Under the pieces are notes generated by a model that did not search any database, had not been told where the DNA came from, and saw only the letters and a program-made list of their open reading frames with translations. Shown here piece after piece: positions 4,030 through 5,877 of a stretch of 5,877 nt of DNA. Source of the stretch: an uncultured Lachnospiraceae bacterium (GTDB lineage: Bacteria > Bacillota > Clostridia > Lachnospirales > Lachnospiraceae); assembly GCA_902767065.1 (NCBI GenBank), contig CACXFW010000480.1, positions 1-5,877 on the forward strand. Reading direction: 5' to 3'. The number at the start of each line of letters is the position of its first letter. Position 1 is the stretch's first letter. A program made the translations under genes and the position numbers.

Positions 4030-5877
4030 TCAGTGGAACCGGCGCCACAGCAATACGATCACAAGGACGATCAGCGCTGCCCCCGCAGCAAGAATGGCAA
4101 TCGCCGGAAGGCTGACCCCGGATTTCGCATTCGCTGACGACCCTTCAACAGCCACCTTAATCTGGATTCCCGCAGTCACCGAAGGATCATTTGCATCCCT
4201 CACCGTCACTGCATAGATCGCCTTCCCCGCATGGTCTCCCCGCAGTGTGATGCCGCTTTCATCCTGCGTCATAACAACCGCATTGTCCTGATTGACCTCC
4301 GTCACCTCCGCAACCGGTGTGAATCCATCCGGATCCTGGAAATGATCCGCCCAGTTAATCCGTATCTCCTGTTCTGCATCCTTCCCCAGCCGGATCGTCG
4401 CGGAAATGGTCTCTTCCCCGACCAGCTCCAGCGGCCGGTTTGGCACCTCTACGCCAAACGACTGTGCCACCACCCTCTCCGGATCGCCGCTTCCGTCGTC
4501 TGCGGCAATTGTAACGGTATACTTTCCGGACGCCGCCCCGGCCGTGATCGTTGCAAGATCCCCCTCCAGAGCCACATTCAGGTCAGAAGATGCGGGATCC
4601 ACCGTGATCTGATAGGAAAGAGGCGTCCCATCCGGACTGAAGAAAAACTCCGCGCAGTTCACCTCCAGACTGTGGCCCGGCTCCAGCACCTGGTCTAATA
4701 TCTGGTTCGCAATCTGGATTGCAGGAATCTGCGGGGGAGCGCTCACCACTGTCACCCCCAGGGTGCCGGTCTCAATGCTCCCTGTCCGGAAGGTCTCGCC
4801 GCTGGCAATTGCCTTGACAGTATAAGTCCCTTCCCTCAGAAATGAAATATCCGCATAGTATTCCGTATCCCCCATCACCATCGGGATCTGCTCTCCGGTC
4901 TCCACGATCTCCAGGGCAGCCGGAAAGGCCTCATACACCTTGCTGTAGGAATAGCGTCGTCCGTCATAAAGATACGCTGCGGTAAAATGAATCGGGCTGT
5001 TCACACTGACCGTGATGGAACTGCCTTCCTCTGTTTCCGCCGGCTCCGGCGCAGCATTTCCCTCATCCGCCTCCGTCTGGGCAAGGTCCGGCGCGGCATT
5101 CCCCTCATCCGCCTCCGTCTGGGGGGCAAGGTCCTGCGCGGCATTCATCTGCTCTGCAGTCAGGGCCTCCAGGCGGAATTCCATATCGTAGATCGACAGT
5201 GCATGCATCTCAAGCTCTGTCCGTGCCTCACCATGGACAACCACCTTCCAGTCCTCTCCCGGCGCAGGGAGCATCAGCTTGATCGTGATATAACGGTCTT
5301 CCTTCGTAATGGTCCGGTACTCTTCCTGAATCGGCTCCTGGTACGAAGTCAGGTCATAGGTGGTCATCTGATCCCCCCGCCCGATCTCCAGACTCTGAAT
5401 CTGATGACTGTCCGGTGAGGTCAGCGTGACGTTCAGCTCCGCAACCATTTCCCCCACAGTAAAGGGAAAGATCGCAATTCCATTCTCATCCGTTGTCCGG
5501 ATCTGGACCTCGGAATCCGCCTGGTTGCCCGGATCAAAGAACAGCTGGAAGATATCCGCGAATCTGGTCTGCGCCTCATCCGCATCATGCAGGGGGACAT
5601 AATCGCCATACCCGACCGTTTCGGGAATCATGCTTCGGACCCGGGCCGCGATCCGTTCCGTATAGTCGCCGGGCTGATCGTTCTTCCCGTCAAAGTTCAT
5701 TTCCAGCGTATAGACCTGCCACTCATTTTCGGCAGCAATCCGCTCCGCGTCCTCCAGCGACTGATAGCTGTAACCATCCTCCAGAAAGTCTTCTTTTTTC
5801 TGTCCTGTAATCCTGAAGTCACTGATCAGAAGGATTCCGGCGTTTCCGGGCGCTGCGCCGCCCTTCTCAAGGACATC
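4030..5877 (-). CDS. Membrane-anchored surface protein: vWA domain, beta-sandwich and cadherin-like domains, C-terminal TM (5' end outside window)
   Basis: 615 residues are visible and the frame is open to the window edge, so the start and the vWA MIDAS motif lie outside. The internal ATG at 5700 is not the start: the 59 codons before it read as the second half of a vWA fold (strand ILLISDFRI, a helix with SLEDAERIAAENEW, strand QVYTLEMNF, and a closing helix ending FADIFQLFFDP). Next come a beta-rich region (about residues 125-230), an acidic linker with repeats TEADEGNAAP (about 250-285), and a further beta domain (about 287-380). Two cadherin- or Ig-like domains follow, with SPDGTPLSYQITV (about 414) and DPDGFTP (about 515) motifs. 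The C-terminus has one TM helix (AIAILAAGAALIVLVIVLLW, about 592-611) then RRFH, implying an extracellular body and a short cytoplasmic tail. The ligand is unknown. Its position ahead of the sensor phosphatase suggests a shared surface-signalling role, which is inference. Confidence 0.85.
   Translation of the reverse strand, partial: DVLEKGGAAPGNAGILLISDFRITGQKKEDFLEDGYSYQSLEDAERIAAENEWQVYTLEMNFDGKNDQPGDYTERIAARVRSMIPETVGYGDYVPLHDADEAQTRFADIFQLFFDPGNQADSEVQIRTTDENGIAIFPFTVGEMVAELNVTLTSPDSHQIQSLEIGRGDQMTTYDLTSYQEPIQEEYRTITKEDRYITIKLMLPAPGEDWKVVVHGEARTELEMHALSIYDMEFRLEALTAEQMNAAQDLAPQTEADEGNAAPDLAQTEADEGNAAPEPAETEEGSSITVSVNSPIHFTAAYLYDGRRYSYSKVYEAFPAALEIVETGEQIPMVMGDTEYYADISFLREGTYTVKAIASGETFRTGSIETGTLGVTVVSAPPQIPAIQIANQILDQVLEPGHSLEVNCAEFFFSPDGTPLSYQITVDPASSDLNVALEGDLATITAGAASGKYTVTIAADDGSGDPERVVAQSFGVEVPNRPLELVGEETISATIRLGKDAEQEIRINWADHFQDPDGFTPVAEVTEVNQDNAVVMTQDESGITLRGDHAGKAIYAVTVRDANDPSVTAGIQIKVAVEGSSANAKSGVSLPAIAILAAGAALIVLVIVLLWRRFH
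5055..5145 (-). repeat. In-frame 42/45-bp repeats encoding an acidic linker
   Basis: GCATT-started units begin near 5055, 5097 and 5142, at spacings of 42 and 45 bases (14 and 15 codons), the last only partial. They encode TEADEGNAAP-type blocks between beta domains of the vWA protein. Because the units are multiples of three, copy number can change without breaking the frame; the linker is probably flexible. Confidence 0.75.

Overview
The window looks like an accessory stretch of a Gram-positive (Firmicutes) chromosome, most likely a clostridial or Lachnospiraceae-type gut bacterium. The pointers are strong AGGAGG-type ribosome sites, a full-length ISL3-family insertion sequence, and a membrane SpoIIE/RsbU-type phosphatase beside a surface vWA protein. 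The taxonomic call is inference from gene style only.

Layout. Positions 1-333 (minus strand) hold the 3' part of a broken gene for a CxxC...CxxC zinc-ribbon protein. Positions 334-2036 are an ISL3-family element of about 1.7 kb, with related terminal inverted repeats, a 290-bp leader containing a promoter, a palindrome and an 87% GC patch, and one intact 454-aa transposase on the plus strand. Just beyond the right end (2037-2150, minus strand) the same zinc-ribbon reading frame resumes: if the element and one copy of the GTTTTT flank are removed, the two sides join in frame. The element therefore landed inside this gene. The gene also has a separate in-frame TGA at 130-132, so it is broken twice.

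From 2125 to the right edge, two minus-strand genes form an apparent operon. The upstream one (4030 to beyond 5877, 5' end outside the window) encodes a membrane-anchored extracellular protein with a vWA domain, beta-sandwich and cadherin-like repeats, and a C-terminal transmembrane helix. After 42 bases comes a two-pass membrane sensor phosphatase (extracellular sensor, HAMP, PP2C/SpoIIE catalytic domain). A plausible reading is a cell-surface sensing module in which the vWA protein binds something outside and the phosphatase passes a signal to a cytoplasmic phosphoprotein such as an anti-anti-sigma factor; the link between the two is inferred from position only.

The most unusual spots are: (1) the start region of the phosphatase, where 2.3 tandem copies of a 68/69-bp unit each carry a ribosome site and an ATG, and a one-base A-run difference sets which frame is read; (2) the 3' end of the phosphatase, which overlaps the broken zinc-ribbon gene; and (3) the element's leader, with a palindrome arm inside the promoter and an isolated GC-rich block.
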